Source of the DNA: Nocardia terrae
GTDB lineage: Bacteria > Actinomycetota > Actinomycetes > Mycobacteriales > Mycobacteriaceae
Direction: 5' to 3'
Assembly: GCF_009760405.1 (NCBI RefSeq)
Contig: NZ_WRPP01000005.1
Location: 248,001-312,000, forward strand
Length of the DNA stretch: 64,000 bases
Positions 33,214-42,503 of this stretch are shown piece by piece. The stretch's first letter is position 1. Every line of letters begins with the position of its first letter. The notes below the pieces were generated by a model. The model was not told where the DNA came from and ran no database searches. It saw nothing but the letters and a program-made list of their open reading frames with translations. A program made the position numbers and the translations under genes.

Positions 33214-34436
33214 CACGCCACCCCGTACTTCGCCAGCACGCGCGCACGCTTGCGGGGCTGGATGTTCACCCGGGTGATGTCACCCGAATAGTGTTCGAGC
33301 ACACGGTGATCCATCACGCGCCGCCACAGTGGCGGGAAGTAAGCCAATCCGATCATGCTGGCGTATCCGCTGGGCAGGTTCGGGGCGCCGTCCATACTGC
33401 GCAGCGTCTGATACCGGCGTGTGGGGTTCGCGTGATGATCGCTGTGCCGCTGCAGGTGGTACAGGAAGATGTTCGTGACGATGTGGTCGGAGTTCCAGCT
33501 GTGCTCGGGGGTGCAGCGCTCGTAGCGGCCGGTGGCGGTCTTCTGCCGCAGCAGGCCGTAGTGCTCGAGGTAGTTCACCGTCTCCAGCAGGGTGAAACCG
33601 TAGATCGCCTGGATCACCAGCCAGGGCAGCACCGCCGGGCCGAACACCGCGACCAGCGCGCCCCACAGCACGATCGTCATCAGCCACGCGTTGAGCACGT
33701 CATTGCGAATCGTCCACGGCCGCTTGCCCAGTCGCTCCAGGCGCTTGGCCTCGAGTTCCCACGAGGAGCGCAGGCTGCCCCACACGCTGCGCGGGAGGAA
33801 GGCCCAGAAGGTTTCGGCGAAGCGGGCGCTGGCCGGGTCCTCGGGGGTGGCGACGCGGACGTGGTGACCGCGGTTGTGCTCGATGTAGAAGTGCCCGTAG
33901 AAGGTCTGGGCGAGAGTGATCTTCGACAGCCAGCGCTCCAGCTCGTCCTTCTTGTGGCCGAGTTCGTGTGCGGTATTGATGCCGACGCCGCCCATCACGC
34001 CCATGCTCAGCGCCAGGCCGAGCTTGGAGACCACGCCCAGGCCGCCCTGGATGCCGAGCCACGACAGGTCGCTCGCGGTCCACAGGTAGCAGGCCACGGT
34101 CAGGCTCAGCAGCTGGAACGGGATGTAGGTATAGACGCAGTAGCGGTAGTACTTGTCGTTCTCGAGGTACTCCATCACCTCGTCGGGCGGGTTCTGGCCG
34201 TCCGGGCCGAAGAAGCGGTCCAGCACCGGCAGCAGTCCGTAGACCAGCAGCGGGCCGATCCACCAGAACACCGGCGACACCGCGGTCCAGCCGATTTCAT
34301 TGAGCGCCCAGATCAGGACCAGGGCCACGAACAGCGCGGTCGGCGGCACCAGGCCGAACAACCAGAGGTAGCGCTTGCGGTCACGCCACTGCGGGCGGGC
34401 CGAGATCTCCGACTCCCGGCTGCGAGACGTCGTCAT
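33213..34436 (-). CDS. alkB: Alkane 1-monooxygenase
   Basis: 407 residues from ATG 34436 (AGGAG 8 nt upstream). Integral-membrane di-iron hydroxylase with six helices and all three His boxes: HELGH (157-161), EHNRGHHVRVATPEDPASAR (186-205) and HSDHH (331-335), plus the AlkB marker NYLEHYGL (288-295). Oxidises n-alkanes to 1-alkanols using electrons from the two rubredoxins behind it. The first gene of an alkB-rubA1-rubA2-rubB operon. Divergent from its TetR regulator, with an operator palindrome between them. Confidence 0.96.
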   Translation of the reverse strand: MTTSRSRESEISARPQWRDRKRYLWLFGLVPPTALFVALVLIWALNEIGWTAVSPVFWWIGPLLVYGLLPVLDRFFGPDGQNPPDEVMEYLENDKYYRYCVYTYIPFQLLSLTVACYLWTASDLSWLGIQGGLGVVSKLGLALSMGVMGGVGINTAHELGHKKDELERWLSKITLAQTFYGHFYIEHNRGHHVRVATPEDPASARFAETFWAFLPRSVWGSLRSSWELEAKRLERLGKRPWTIRNDVLNAWLMTIVLWGALVAVFGPAVLPWLVIQAIYGFTLLETVNYLEHYGLLRQKTATGRYERCTPEHSWNSDHIVTNIFLYHLQRHSDHHANPTRRYQTLRSMDGAPNLPSGYASMIGLAYFPPLWRRVMDHRVLEHYSGDITRVNIQPRKRARVLAKYGVA

Positions 34437-34471
34437 TGCCGTACTCCTAGCGTTTACACTTTCCGAAGAAC

Positions 34472-34488
34472 TGTATTCAGTAGATACA
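34472..34488. promoter_or_regulatory. Operator-like palindrome between alkB and its TetR gene
   Basis: TGTAT-N7-ATACA in the 93-bp divergent spacer, 36 bp before alkB. AT-rich and overlapping the expected promoter region; likely the AlkX/AlkU-type repressor site controlling both directions. Confidence 0.6.
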
Positions 34489-34529
34489 CAGTGAATCGAT
34501 TTGTCAACGACGAGACGAAAGACGTGCTC

Positions 34530-35174
34530 ATGTACGATCGGGACGTGGTTGAAGCGCCGAACTTCCAGACCGAGATGCGTCAACTCCTGCGCGAGCGGAT
34601 CATCGACGCGGGCCGGCGCATAGTCGTGACCGAGGGCTGGGGTGCGGTCAATATGTCGCGGCTGGCCAAAGAGGTGGGCGTGAGCCGGCCGGTGCTCTAC
34701 AAGGAGTTCGCCAACAAGCACGAGCTGGCCGAGGTCGTGGTCCAGCAGGAGGTCGACACCTTCCTGGTCGGCATCGCCGCGAGCCTGGCCGCGCATCCGG
34801 CGGATGTGACAGCGGGCTTTACCGAGGCGGTCGAGTACACGCTGCGGACGGGCGCCGACAACACTTTGCTCAAGGCGGTGCTGGCCGGACGGTCGGCGAC
34901 CGACACCGCCTTGCTCCCGGTGCTGATGACCGAGACCGAGCCCGTGCTCGGGCGCGCGATCACCGCGCTCACCGCCGCGATCCGCGCACAGTACCGGCTC
35001 GACGACATGAGCGACACCGACCTGGGCTCGATGACCGAGGTGCTGGTCCGGCTGGCGCTGAGCCATTTGTTCCAGCCGACCGGGCCGATCGATCGGGCGG
35101 TCGCGCAGATCCGGCTGGTGATCGTGAGCGCGTTCGGCACGGCACTGAAATCAGCTGCGCCACACCAGGGTTAG
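34530..35174 (+). CDS. TetR-family regulator of the alkB operon (AlkX/AlkU type)
   Basis: 214 residues from ATG 34530; a GTG at 34492 would add 13. HTH LAKEVGVSRPVLYKEFANKHEL follows an RERIIDAGRRIVVTEGWGAVNMS helix, the pattern of the TetR proteins encoded with alkB in Rhodococcus, Dietzia and Mycobacterium. Those repress alkB and are relieved by fatty acids. Here the gene is divergent from alkB, not at the end of the operon as in many relatives. It ends next to the convergent alcohol oxidase gene with no spacer. Confidence 0.85.
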   Translation: MYDRDVVEAPNFQTEMRQLLRERIIDAGRRIVVTEGWGAVNMSRLAKEVGVSRPVLYKEFANKHELAEVVVQQEVDTFLVGIAASLAAHPADVTAGFTEAVEYTLRTGADNTLLKAVLAGRSATDTALLPVLMTETEPVLGRAITALTAAIRAQYRLDDMSDTDLGSMTEVLVRLALSHLFQPTGPIDRAVAQIRLVIVSAFGTALKSAAPHQG

Positions 35175-37127
35175 CTACTTCAGCCGGGCTGCCAGGCGGG
35201 TGGCGTTCATATAGGCGATGGACTCGATGCTGATCATCGGGTTGACGCCGGAGGCGGTCGGGAAGCAGGAGCCGTCGGCCACGACGATATTGGGGACATC
35301 CCAGGTCGCGCCGTCGGGATCGGTCGCCGAGTCGAGGGGTGAGCCGCCCATGCGGGCCGAGCCCATGATGTGCAGCGCACCCATCGCGCAGCGGCCGGGC
35401 GCGTAGCCCGCCGCGGCCGCCCGCTCGGCGAACTCCTCGTGCGAGCCGTTCACGCCGGGCTCGTAGCCGACACCGGCCTGATGGCCGGAGAAGATCCGCT
35501 CGGCGCCGGCGGCCTCCAGAATGCTCGCGGCATTGACGATTCCGGTGTGCATGTGGGCGGCGTCGCGCGCGGAGAGGCGGTAGCGCACGACCGCCTCGCC
35601 CTTGCGGTCGGTCTCGACCGAACCGTGGTCACGGTCGCGGGTGAGCACGCCGACGGGGACCGTGTTCGCCAGTTTCAGCATGCGGTCGCGGTGGACGGCC
35701 GCGCCGGTCCAGGCTTGGAAGCCGACCGACATGCCCGGCGTCATCGGGCCCGTCTCGTACATCACGCCATAGCCTTTGCCGTCCAGATCGCGGTCCTGTT
35801 TCGAGTAGCGCGTCTGCAGGCCGCCCTCCCAGGGGCGGATCTCCTCGTCGAAGATGCCGAAAACCGCTGTGGCCGGGTGTAATCGGAGGAAGCCGCCGAT
35901 ATTGCGGTTGGTCAGGCCCGAGCGGCGCAGCAGGGCGGGAGTCTGGATCGCGCCCGCCGCGACGACCACGGCGCGGCTGTGCACCCACACCGAACGGCCT
36001 TCGGCCGTCACGGCTTCCACGCCGGTGGCGCTGCCGTTGGTGACCACGATGCGCCGCACGTCGGCGCCGACGTAGAGCCGTGCGCCCGCCCGGACCGCGT
36101 CGGCGAGCCAGGTCTTGACCACCGACTGCTTGGCTCCGACCCGGCAGCCGAATCCACAGCGGCCGCATTCGATTCCGGCGTCGCAGGCGTCTCCGACATT
36201 GCGCGGGAGCGCCTCGACGTGCCAGTCCAGTTTGCGCAGACCGCGTTCGAGGATCTCGTCGCGACGCGAGGCCGGGGAATGGTCGAGGTTCACCCCGAGC
36301 CTGGCCACCACCGCGTCGAGGGCGTCGGTGTATTCCCGCTCGGCGAACTGGCGTGCGCCGAGGGCCGCCCATTCCTCGCGGACGTCGTCGGGGGTGCGGA
36401 AGGCGGTGGTCCAGTTGACGACCGTGCCGCCGCCGAGCACCGTGCCCGCGACCAGTCCGAGCTGTCCCTCTGCCGTTGCGGCGGGACCGGGGGCGTACAG
36501 CTTCAGGAAACCGTCCTTCTCCCCCATGCCGAAGTCCGGGTCGTCGAGGTAGTCGCCGCGTTCCAGCACAACGACATCCAGTCCGGCCTGCGCCAGCACC
36601 GCCGCGGCGGTCCCGCCGCCCGCGCCCGAGCCGATGACGGCCACATCGCACACGACGGTGGTGTCGGCGTCCGGACGCTCCGGGCTCAGGCCGCGTTTCG
36701 CGCCCTCGACCGGGCCGGACGCGGGCGGAATCCCGATGCGGTCCCAGACCGGGTTGGTGCCCGTCGGGCCCGGCGCCAGGTAGTAGGAGGTGACGGCCGC
36801 GCCCTTCAGTGCCTGGAACAGCGCCCGCTTCTTCTCGATTCGGGAATCGGCCATGCCCAGCAGCCATTGCTCGCGCTGCTCGGCCGTCAATCGCGAGAAT
36901 TTCTGCCAGCCCGCGCCGTTGACGAGTCCGAACAGGCGTGAATCCCACACGCGCAGCAGCAGTTCGAACCGTTTGCGCTCGGCCTCGCGTGGATTGCGGC
37001 CCAGGAGTTCGGTCACGGTGTCGACGACACCGAGTTCCGAGGCGGTGGGCAGCTCACCCCCGTCCCCCGGCGTGAAGCTGTCGCAAAGCAATTCGAGTAC
37101 GGCACGCCGCCTCGCGTGGGAAGCCAT
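35175..37127 (-). CDS. GMC-type long-chain alcohol oxidase/dehydrogenase
   Basis: 650 residues. An N-terminal helical domain (1-150) precedes the FAD Rossmann motif VAVIGSGAGGGTAAAVLAQ (163-181); GTVLGGGTVVNW is the second GMC signature, and the end SGVNPMISIESIAYMNATRLA holds the catalytic-side Asn. The Cys-rich CDAGIECGRCGFGCRVGAKQS stretch and the N-terminal domain are features of long-chain fatty alcohol oxidases (FAO), not of choline or glucose oxidases. It would oxidise the 1-alkanol made by AlkB to an aldehyde. Separate transcript, convergent with the TetR gene. Confidence 0.85.
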   Translation of the reverse strand: MASHARRRAVLELLCDSFTPGDGGELPTASELGVVDTVTELLGRNPREAERKRFELLLRVWDSRLFGLVNGAGWQKFSRLTAEQREQWLLGMADSRIEKKRALFQALKGAAVTSYYLAPGPTGTNPVWDRIGIPPASGPVEGAKRGLSPERPDADTTVVCDVAVIGSGAGGGTAAAVLAQAGLDVVVLERGDYLDDPDFGMGEKDGFLKLYAPGPAATAEGQLGLVAGTVLGGGTVVNWTTAFRTPDDVREEWAALGARQFAEREYTDALDAVVARLGVNLDHSPASRRDEILERGLRKLDWHVEALPRNVGDACDAGIECGRCGFGCRVGAKQSVVKTWLADAVRAGARLYVGADVRRIVVTNGSATGVEAVTAEGRSVWVHSRAVVVAAGAIQTPALLRRSGLTNRNIGGFLRLHPATAVFGIFDEEIRPWEGGLQTRYSKQDRDLDGKGYGVMYETGPMTPGMSVGFQAWTGAAVHRDRMLKLANTVPVGVLTRDRDHGSVETDRKGEAVVRYRLSARDAAHMHTGIVNAASILEAAGAERIFSGHQAGVGYEPGVNGSHEEFAERAAAAGYAPGRCAMGALHIMGSARMGGSPLDSATDPDGATWDVPNIVVADGSCFPTASGVNPMISIESIAYMNATRLAARLK

Positions 37128-37173
37128 GTCGTCATCATGCGCTTCCGGCCCCGGCGGTTAGGCTCGAATCGCT

Positions 37174-37680
37174 ATGTCGTCCGAACCGATCGGTACCGCT
37201 TTGACACTCGAACAGCATTGGGATCGCATCCGCGACACCGTTTCCCGCGCCGGGCATTGCGCCATCGCCTCGGTCGATGCCGATGGTTCGCCGAACGTCA
37301 CGCCGATCGGCACGGTGTTCCTGCGCGACGACGCGAGCGGGTTCTACTTCGACGAGTACACCGAGGCGCTGGCGCGGAATCTGGACTCGGATCCGCGGGT
37401 GTGCCTGATGGCCGTGAACAGCAATCCGCTGTTCTGGCTGCGTTCGCTGGTGACCGCTCGCTTCCCGTCCGCGCCGGGCGTGCGGCTCTATGGCACGGTC
37501 GGTCCGAAGCGTCCCGCCACGGACGAGGAGATGCGGCAGGTCCGGGCGCGGGTGCGAAACCTCGTGCGCCTCAAAGGCGGCAAACTGCTGTGGTCGGATT
37601 TCAGCCAGGTCAGGGACCTGACGTTCACCGATTACCGGCCCGTCCGCTACCCGCACATGATGTCCCATCTGTGGCAGTAA
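37174..37680 (+). CDS. Pyridoxamine 5'-phosphate oxidase-like flavoprotein
   Basis: 168 residues with the split-barrel fold: AGHCAIASVDADGSPNVTPIGTVFL, then LDSDPRVCLMAVNSN and VRLYGTVGPKRPATDEE. Actinobacterial members bind FMN or F420; substrate unknown. Divergent from the GMC gene with a 46-bp spacer, so the two may share control. Confidence 0.8.
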   Translation: MSSEPIGTALTLEQHWDRIRDTVSRAGHCAIASVDADGSPNVTPIGTVFLRDDASGFYFDEYTEALARNLDSDPRVCLMAVNSNPLFWLRSLVTARFPSAPGVRLYGTVGPKRPATDEEMRQVRARVRNLVRLKGGKLLWSDFSQVRDLTFTDYRPVRYPHMMSHLWQ

Positions 37681-37780
37681 CCGACGCGACGCCGGGTTCA
37701 TAGAGTTGGCACGATTCGACACTTCTCTGCGCATCCGGTCCGTGCGAGAGTGATCCGCACGAACTGCGGATTAGCTGGGG

Positions 37781-38464
37781 ATGGCGGGCATGGTGGTCAC
37801 GTTGTGGGTGGTGTTGCCCTATGTCGCCGTGGTGTCGTGCGTGATCGGACACGTCTGGCGGTATCGGCTGGACGGATTCCTGGGGTGTCTGTACGGCCCG
37901 CACGTGGACCTGGCACAGCGATTCGGGATCCGGGCGCTGCGCGTCGGGATGCCCACGGTCGCCGCGATGCGGGTCGTCGAAATGGTGGTGTCGGGGCCGC
38001 ATTCGCGCCCGGGGCCCGGGATCCGGATCGTCCTGGAGGCCACCCAGCTCGTCGCCGTCCCGCTCACCATCATCGGGGCGGTCCTCGTCCTGATTCCGCC
38101 GCTGATCGCGGCCGACGGGCGCGCCCGGGTCACGCCCTTGGACCGGATGACCATGCCGCTGCTCGTCGCGGCACTCGTCTCGGCCGTGCTGGTCACCTTC
38201 GACGCCAACTCCTCCGACGTCCACTACCGCACCGCCGAAACGCTTTTCACCTGGGCGCGTTCCCTGGTCACGCTGCATCCCGACCCGCAGGTCATGCGGC
38301 ACGCCCCGCTCATCTACCAGGCGCGCGGTCTGGTCCTCGTGCTGATCATCGCCGTCTGGCCGTACACCCGGCTGGCCGGAGTGCTCGCCGTCCCGGCCCT
38401 GCGCGTGCTGCGCCAGTTCGAGAACGGCTCGGCCGAGCGGTATCCCTCGGCCCCGATCGTGTAG
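37781..38464 (+). CDS. NarI-like membrane protein without the heme-ligand histidines
   Basis: 227 residues, five transmembrane helices. LWVVLPYVAVVSCVIGHVWRYR at the N-terminus and FTWARSLVTLHPDP with VWPYTRL near the C-terminus match the gamma subunit of respiratory nitrate reductase (E. coli NarI, 225 residues). The four NarI heme ligands align with non-His residues: the LFHIG and VGHFF positions read ALRVG and AMRVV, RLHLVLG reads QARGLVL, and RLIHIW reads RLAGVL. No narGHJ genes are nearby. It is a cofactor-less paralogue of unknown function or a decaying orphan; the reading frame is intact. Confidence 0.65.
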   Translation: MAGMVVTLWVVLPYVAVVSCVIGHVWRYRLDGFLGCLYGPHVDLAQRFGIRALRVGMPTVAAMRVVEMVVSGPHSRPGPGIRIVLEATQLVAVPLTIIGAVLVLIPPLIAADGRARVTPLDRMTMPLLVAALVSAVLVTFDANSSDVHYRTAETLFTWARSLVTLHPDPQVMRHAPLIYQARGLVLVLIIAVWPYTRLAGVLAVPALRVLRQFENGSAERYPSAPIV

Positions 38465-38579
38465 CCGGACGCGCTGCCGCGCCCGAGCAGTTCCACCAGC
38501 GGAAACAGACCGGGCTCCATTAAAGTCGGACACCGAGCGGTTCGTTCAGTACGCCCCACGTCCGATGGGAGCCACCGTC

Positions 38580-41500
38580 ATGCACGATGATCGCCGGTTG
38601 ATCGAGGATCGGCTCGGACGCGTGCTCGGGGGGCGGATCGTCCCGGCGATCTATCCGGAATCGATACCGATGCGGGCGTCGATGTGGGTGGCGCCGGGTG
38701 AACCCGTCAGTGTCGCCGAGGGATTGGGTGCGCCGCGGACGCCGGTCGAGCCGGGGGCGCGGTGGGGCGCGCCGTGGGGTACGAGCTGGCTCACCCTCGA
38801 GGGGACGGTGCCCGCCGAGTGGGCGGGCAAGACCGTCGAGGCGATCATCGACCTCGGGTTCGACGGTGGGATGACCGGGTTCCAGTGCGAGGGTCTGGTG
38901 TATCGGCCCGACGGGTCGCCGGTGAAGGGGTTGCATCCGCAGAACCGGTGGGTGCGGGTGGCGGGCCCGGCGCTCGGTGGGGAGCGGGTGCTGCTGCATG
39001 TCGAGGCGGCGGCGAATCCGGTGATCCCGTTCTTCGGGCCGACCGGGCTCGGCGACCTCACGACAGCCGGGACCGAACCGCAATACCGTTTCGGGCGAAT
39101 GGATCTCGCGGTATTCGACGAGCAGGTCTGGCAGCTGGTCCAGGATCTCGAAGTGCTCGGCGAGCTCATGCACGAGATGCCCGAGGATCCGGCGCGCCGC
39201 TATGACATCGTGCGGGCCATCGAACGCGCGCTGGACGCGATCGATCTGCAGAATGTGAACTCGACCGCCGCGGCGGCGCGCGCATGCCTGGCCGACGTGC
39301 TGGCGCGGCCCGCCGTTCCGTCGGCGCATCGCATCTCCGCCGTCGGGCACGCGCACATAGACACCGCCTGGCTGTGGCCGTTGCGCGAGACGGTGCGCAA
39401 GGTGGCGCGGACCGCGGCGAACATGACCGCGCTGCTCGACGACGAGCCCGACTTCGTCTACACGATGTCGCAGGCGGCCCAATACGACTTCCTCAAACAG
39501 CATCGGCCCGAGGTGTATTCGCGGGTCAAGGAGGCGGTCGCGGCGGGACGGTTCGTGCCGACCGGAGGCATGTGGGTGGAGTCCGACACCAATATGCCCG
39601 GCTCCGAGGCGATGGCGCGGCAGTTCGTGCACGGCAAACGGTTCTTCCTCGAGGAGTTCGGGATCGAGAACGAGGAGGCGTGGCTGCCCGACACCTTCGG
39701 GTTCGCGGCGGGACTGCCGCAGATCATCAAGGCGGCCGGGTCCAAATGGCTTTTGACGCAGAAGATCTCGTGGAGTCAGACCAATCAGTTCCCGCACCAT
39801 ACGTTTCTGTGGGAGGGGATCGACGGGACGCGGATATTCACGCATTTCCCGCCGGTCGACACCTACAACTGTTCGATGCAGGGGCGTGAGATCGCGCACG
39901 CGGCACGCAATTTCAAGGAGAAGGGACGGGCGTCGCGTTCGCTCGCGCCGACCGGCTGGGGCGACGGAGGCGGCGGGACCACACGGGAGATGGTCGCCAA
40001 GGCCGCGCGGATGCGCGATCTCGAGGGCTCACCGACAGTGGTGTGGGACAAGCCCGCCGACTTCTTCGCCGCCGCCGAGGCCGAATACGAGCGGCCGGCG
40101 GTGTGGGTGGGCGAACTCTACCTGGAACTGCATCGCGCGACCTTGACCAGTCAGGCCAAGACCAAGCAGGGCAATCGGCGCAGCGAGCATCTGCTGCGGG
40201 AGGCCGAGCTGTGGGCGGCCACGGCCGCGGTGCGCACGGGGGTCGAATATCCCCACGCGGAGCTGGATCGGATCTGGAAAACGGTGCTGCTGCACCAATT
40301 TCACGACATTCTGCCGGGATCGTCGATCGCGTGGGTGCATCGGGAGGCCGCGCAAACCTATGCGACGGTGGCCGCGGAGCTGTCGGCGATCATCGAGCGG
40401 GCACAGTGGACGCTGGGCGGCCGGGCGTCCGGGCCGTGTGTGTTCAACCCCGCGCCGCATGCGTGGCGCGGGATCCCCGCCGGTGGCGCCGGGCCGGAAG
40501 AATCGGGTCGAGCCTGCTCGGTGCGCGAGCGCGACGGCGGCGGATTCGCGCTGTCCAACAGTCTGCTTCGCGTGGAGGTGGATGCCCGGGGATTGATCGT
40601 TTCGCTCCACGATCTCGTGCACGACCGCGAGGCCCTGCCGCCCGACGCACCCGCGAACCTGCTCCAACTGCACCCGGACCTCCCCAACTCCTGGGACGCC
40701 TGGGATGTCGACCTCTTCTACCGCAATCGCGTCACCGATCTGGTCGACCTCGATTTCCTGGTGGCGGAACCGGATTCGCCCGCTGCCACGGTACGGCTCG
40801 CCCGCGGCTTCGGCTCCTCCACGATCGAGCAGACCCTCACCCTGCGCCCCGACTCCCCCGCCCTCGAGATCGCCACCACCGTCGACTGGCACGAAACCGA
40901 GAAATTCCTCAAACTCGCCGTCCCCCTCGATGTTCACGCCGACCGCTACGCCTCCGAAACCCAGTTCGGCCACCTCTACCGACCCACGCACACCAACACC
41001 AGCTGGGAATACGCCAAGTTCGAGGCCTGCAATCACCGCTTCATCCATGTGGCCGAACCCGGCTGGGGCACAGCCGTGGTCAACGACTCCACCTACGGCC
41101 ACGACCTCACCCGCACCGTCCGCCCCGACGGGGGCACCACCATCACGATCCGCGCCTCCCTTCTGCGCGCCCCGCGTTTCCCCGACCCCCACACCGACCA
41201 CGGCACCCACCACTTCCGACACGCCATCGTCCCGGGCGCCTCCTTGACCGACGCCGTCCGCGAAGGCTACCGAATCAACCTCCCGCCCTTCACTCCCGGC
41301 GTCGCGGCACCTGTCGCGCCGCTGTTCAGCGTCGACAACGACGATGTGGTGACCAGCGCCGTCAAACTCGCCGACGACGGTTCCGGCGACGTGGTCATCC
41401 GTCTCTACGAGGCCAGCGGGAGCCGTACCTCGGCGCTACTGAGCCCCGATTTCGGATTCTCCGGCTTCCGCCGGTGCGACCTGCTCGAGCGCCCGCTGGC

Positions 41501-41591
41501 CGAGGATGCCACAGCCACGGCCGAGGACCCGGGAATTCGGCTGCGGCTCCGGCCTTTCCAGCTGATCACCTTACGTTTCACCCGACCCTGA
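38580..41591 (+). CDS. GH38 alpha-mannosidase
   Basis: 1003 residues from ATG 38580 (GGGAG 8 nt upstream; an upstream ATG at 38565 is less well placed). Residues 1-245 form the N-terminal sandwich; the GH38 barrel follows with GHAHIDTAWLWP (His259, Asp261, Zn ligands) and the nucleophile Asp371 in EAWLPDTFGF; HQFHDILPGSSI is the third conserved block; beta-sandwich domains complete it. Like E. coli MngB and mammalian lysosomal enzymes, it releases alpha-linked mannose. No signal peptide: cytosolic, perhaps degrading mannose-rich glycans such as those on host or own lipoglycans. Monocistronic. Confidence 0.92.
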   Translation: MHDDRRLIEDRLGRVLGGRIVPAIYPESIPMRASMWVAPGEPVSVAEGLGAPRTPVEPGARWGAPWGTSWLTLEGTVPAEWAGKTVEAIIDLGFDGGMTGFQCEGLVYRPDGSPVKGLHPQNRWVRVAGPALGGERVLLHVEAAANPVIPFFGPTGLGDLTTAGTEPQYRFGRMDLAVFDEQVWQLVQDLEVLGELMHEMPEDPARRYDIVRAIERALDAIDLQNVNSTAAAARACLADVLARPAVPSAHRISAVGHAHIDTAWLWPLRETVRKVARTAANMTALLDDEPDFVYTMSQAAQYDFLKQHRPEVYSRVKEAVAAGRFVPTGGMWVESDTNMPGSEAMARQFVHGKRFFLEEFGIENEEAWLPDTFGFAAGLPQIIKAAGSKWLLTQKISWSQTNQFPHHTFLWEGIDGTRIFTHFPPVDTYNCSMQGREIAHAARNFKEKGRASRSLAPTGWGDGGGGTTREMVAKAARMRDLEGSPTVVWDKPADFFAAAEAEYERPAVWVGELYLELHRATLTSQAKTKQGNRRSEHLLREAELWAATAAVRTGVEYPHAELDRIWKTVLLHQFHDILPGSSIAWVHREAAQTYATVAAELSAIIERAQWTLGGRASGPCVFNPAPHAWRGIPAGGAGPEESGRACSVRERDGGGFALSNSLLRVEVDARGLIVSLHDLVHDREALPPDAPANLLQLHPDLPNSWDAWDVDLFYRNRVTDLVDLDFLVAEPDSPAATVRLARGFGSSTIEQTLTLRPDSPALEIATTVDWHETEKFLKLAVPLDVHADRYASETQFGHLYRPTHTNTSWEYAKFEACNHRFIHVAEPGWGTAVVNDSTYGHDLTRTVRPDGGTTITIRASLLRAPRFPDPHTDHGTHHFRHAIVPGASLTDAVREGYRINLPPFTPGVAAPVAPLFSVDNDDVVTSAVKLADDGSGDVVIRLYEASGSRTSALLSPDFGFSGFRRCDLLERPLAEDATATAEDPGIRLRLRPFQLITLRFTRP

Positions 41592-41597
41592 CCGCGG

Positions 41598-42425
41598 TCA
41601 CGGCAGGCCGAGGATACGGGCGAGAACGCGGTCCTCGGCCGCGCTGAGCACCGTCGGCGCATACTCGGTGATGCCCAGACCAGCCAACCCGAACCTCGCC
41701 GTGAGCGCTTCGATTGCCGCTCGAATGTGATCCGGTTCGGCACCGGCAGGCTCGGGAAAGGACAGTCCGCGCAGATACCCGGGATCGATGACGTCCAGAT
41801 CCAGATGGATGTAGACCATCGAAGCCCCGGTACTCGCCACCGCCTCGACCAATGCCGCCGGATCGGCGAGTTGGGCAACCGACACCCGGCGAATCTTGTT
41901 CTCGGCGATGAAGTCCCGCTCCTCGGGATCGAGTGCGCGCACACCGGCGAGAACCACCTGCGCGGGCTCGAGCCGGGTCCGAGGCCCCAACGCCAGCTCC
42001 TCCGGCCCGTCGCCGAGCAGGCTGCGCAACACCATGCCGTGGAAGGCCCCGGATGGCGACGAGCGCGGGGTGTTGAGGTCTGCGTGAGCATCCAGCCAGA
42101 CGACCGCCAGGTTCCGGCCGTGGGCAGCGAGAGCCGTGGCAATCGGCGCGATTTCGATTCCGCAGTCGCCGCCGACGGTGAGCAACGGTGCGTCGTCCCA
42201 GGTTTCGAGAGCACGCCGGACCACGGCGAACGATTCGGTCAGCGCGGCCAAATTCCGCACGCCACCACGAGTATCGCTACCCTCGGCCGCGACCTCGGCG
42301 ACATCCACCCGCGCGCCCGGAAAAAGCCCCGCCAGATGCCTGGCCCCGACCGGCAGCCGCCACGCCCCTTCCGAGGCCGACCCCTGCCACTGCGGAACCA
42401 CCAGAACTCTTCCGACCGACACCAT
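41598..42425 (-). CDS. Arginase/agmatinase-family (ureohydrolase-fold) protein
   Basis: 275 residues from ATG 42425. Mn-binding motifs WLDAHADLN (111-118) and HLDLDVIDP (208-215) are kept, but the first motif reads VGGDCGIEIAP where arginases have GGDHS, so one Mn ligand His is Cys88. The same change is known to me from other actinobacterial arginase-like proteins, whose substrates are undetermined. It may be a guanidino-hydrolase of altered metal site. Convergent with the mannosidase gene and divergent from the TIGR03084 gene. Confidence 0.8.
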   Translation of the reverse strand: MVSVGRVLVVPQWQGSASEGAWRLPVGARHLAGLFPGARVDVAEVAAEGSDTRGGVRNLAALTESFAVVRRALETWDDAPLLTVGGDCGIEIAPIATALAAHGRNLAVVWLDAHADLNTPRSSPSGAFHGMVLRSLLGDGPEELALGPRTRLEPAQVVLAGVRALDPEERDFIAENKIRRVSVAQLADPAALVEAVASTGASMVYIHLDLDVIDPGYLRGLSFPEPAGAEPDHIRAAIEALTARFGLAGLGITEYAPTVLSAAEDRVLARILGLP

Positions 42426-42503
42426 CCCACCACCATATCCACCGAAGCCCTTGCGCCGGAGTTGGTCTCGGCGGACCGAGATCGATGTCGGTAGCCTGGC
42501 CAC

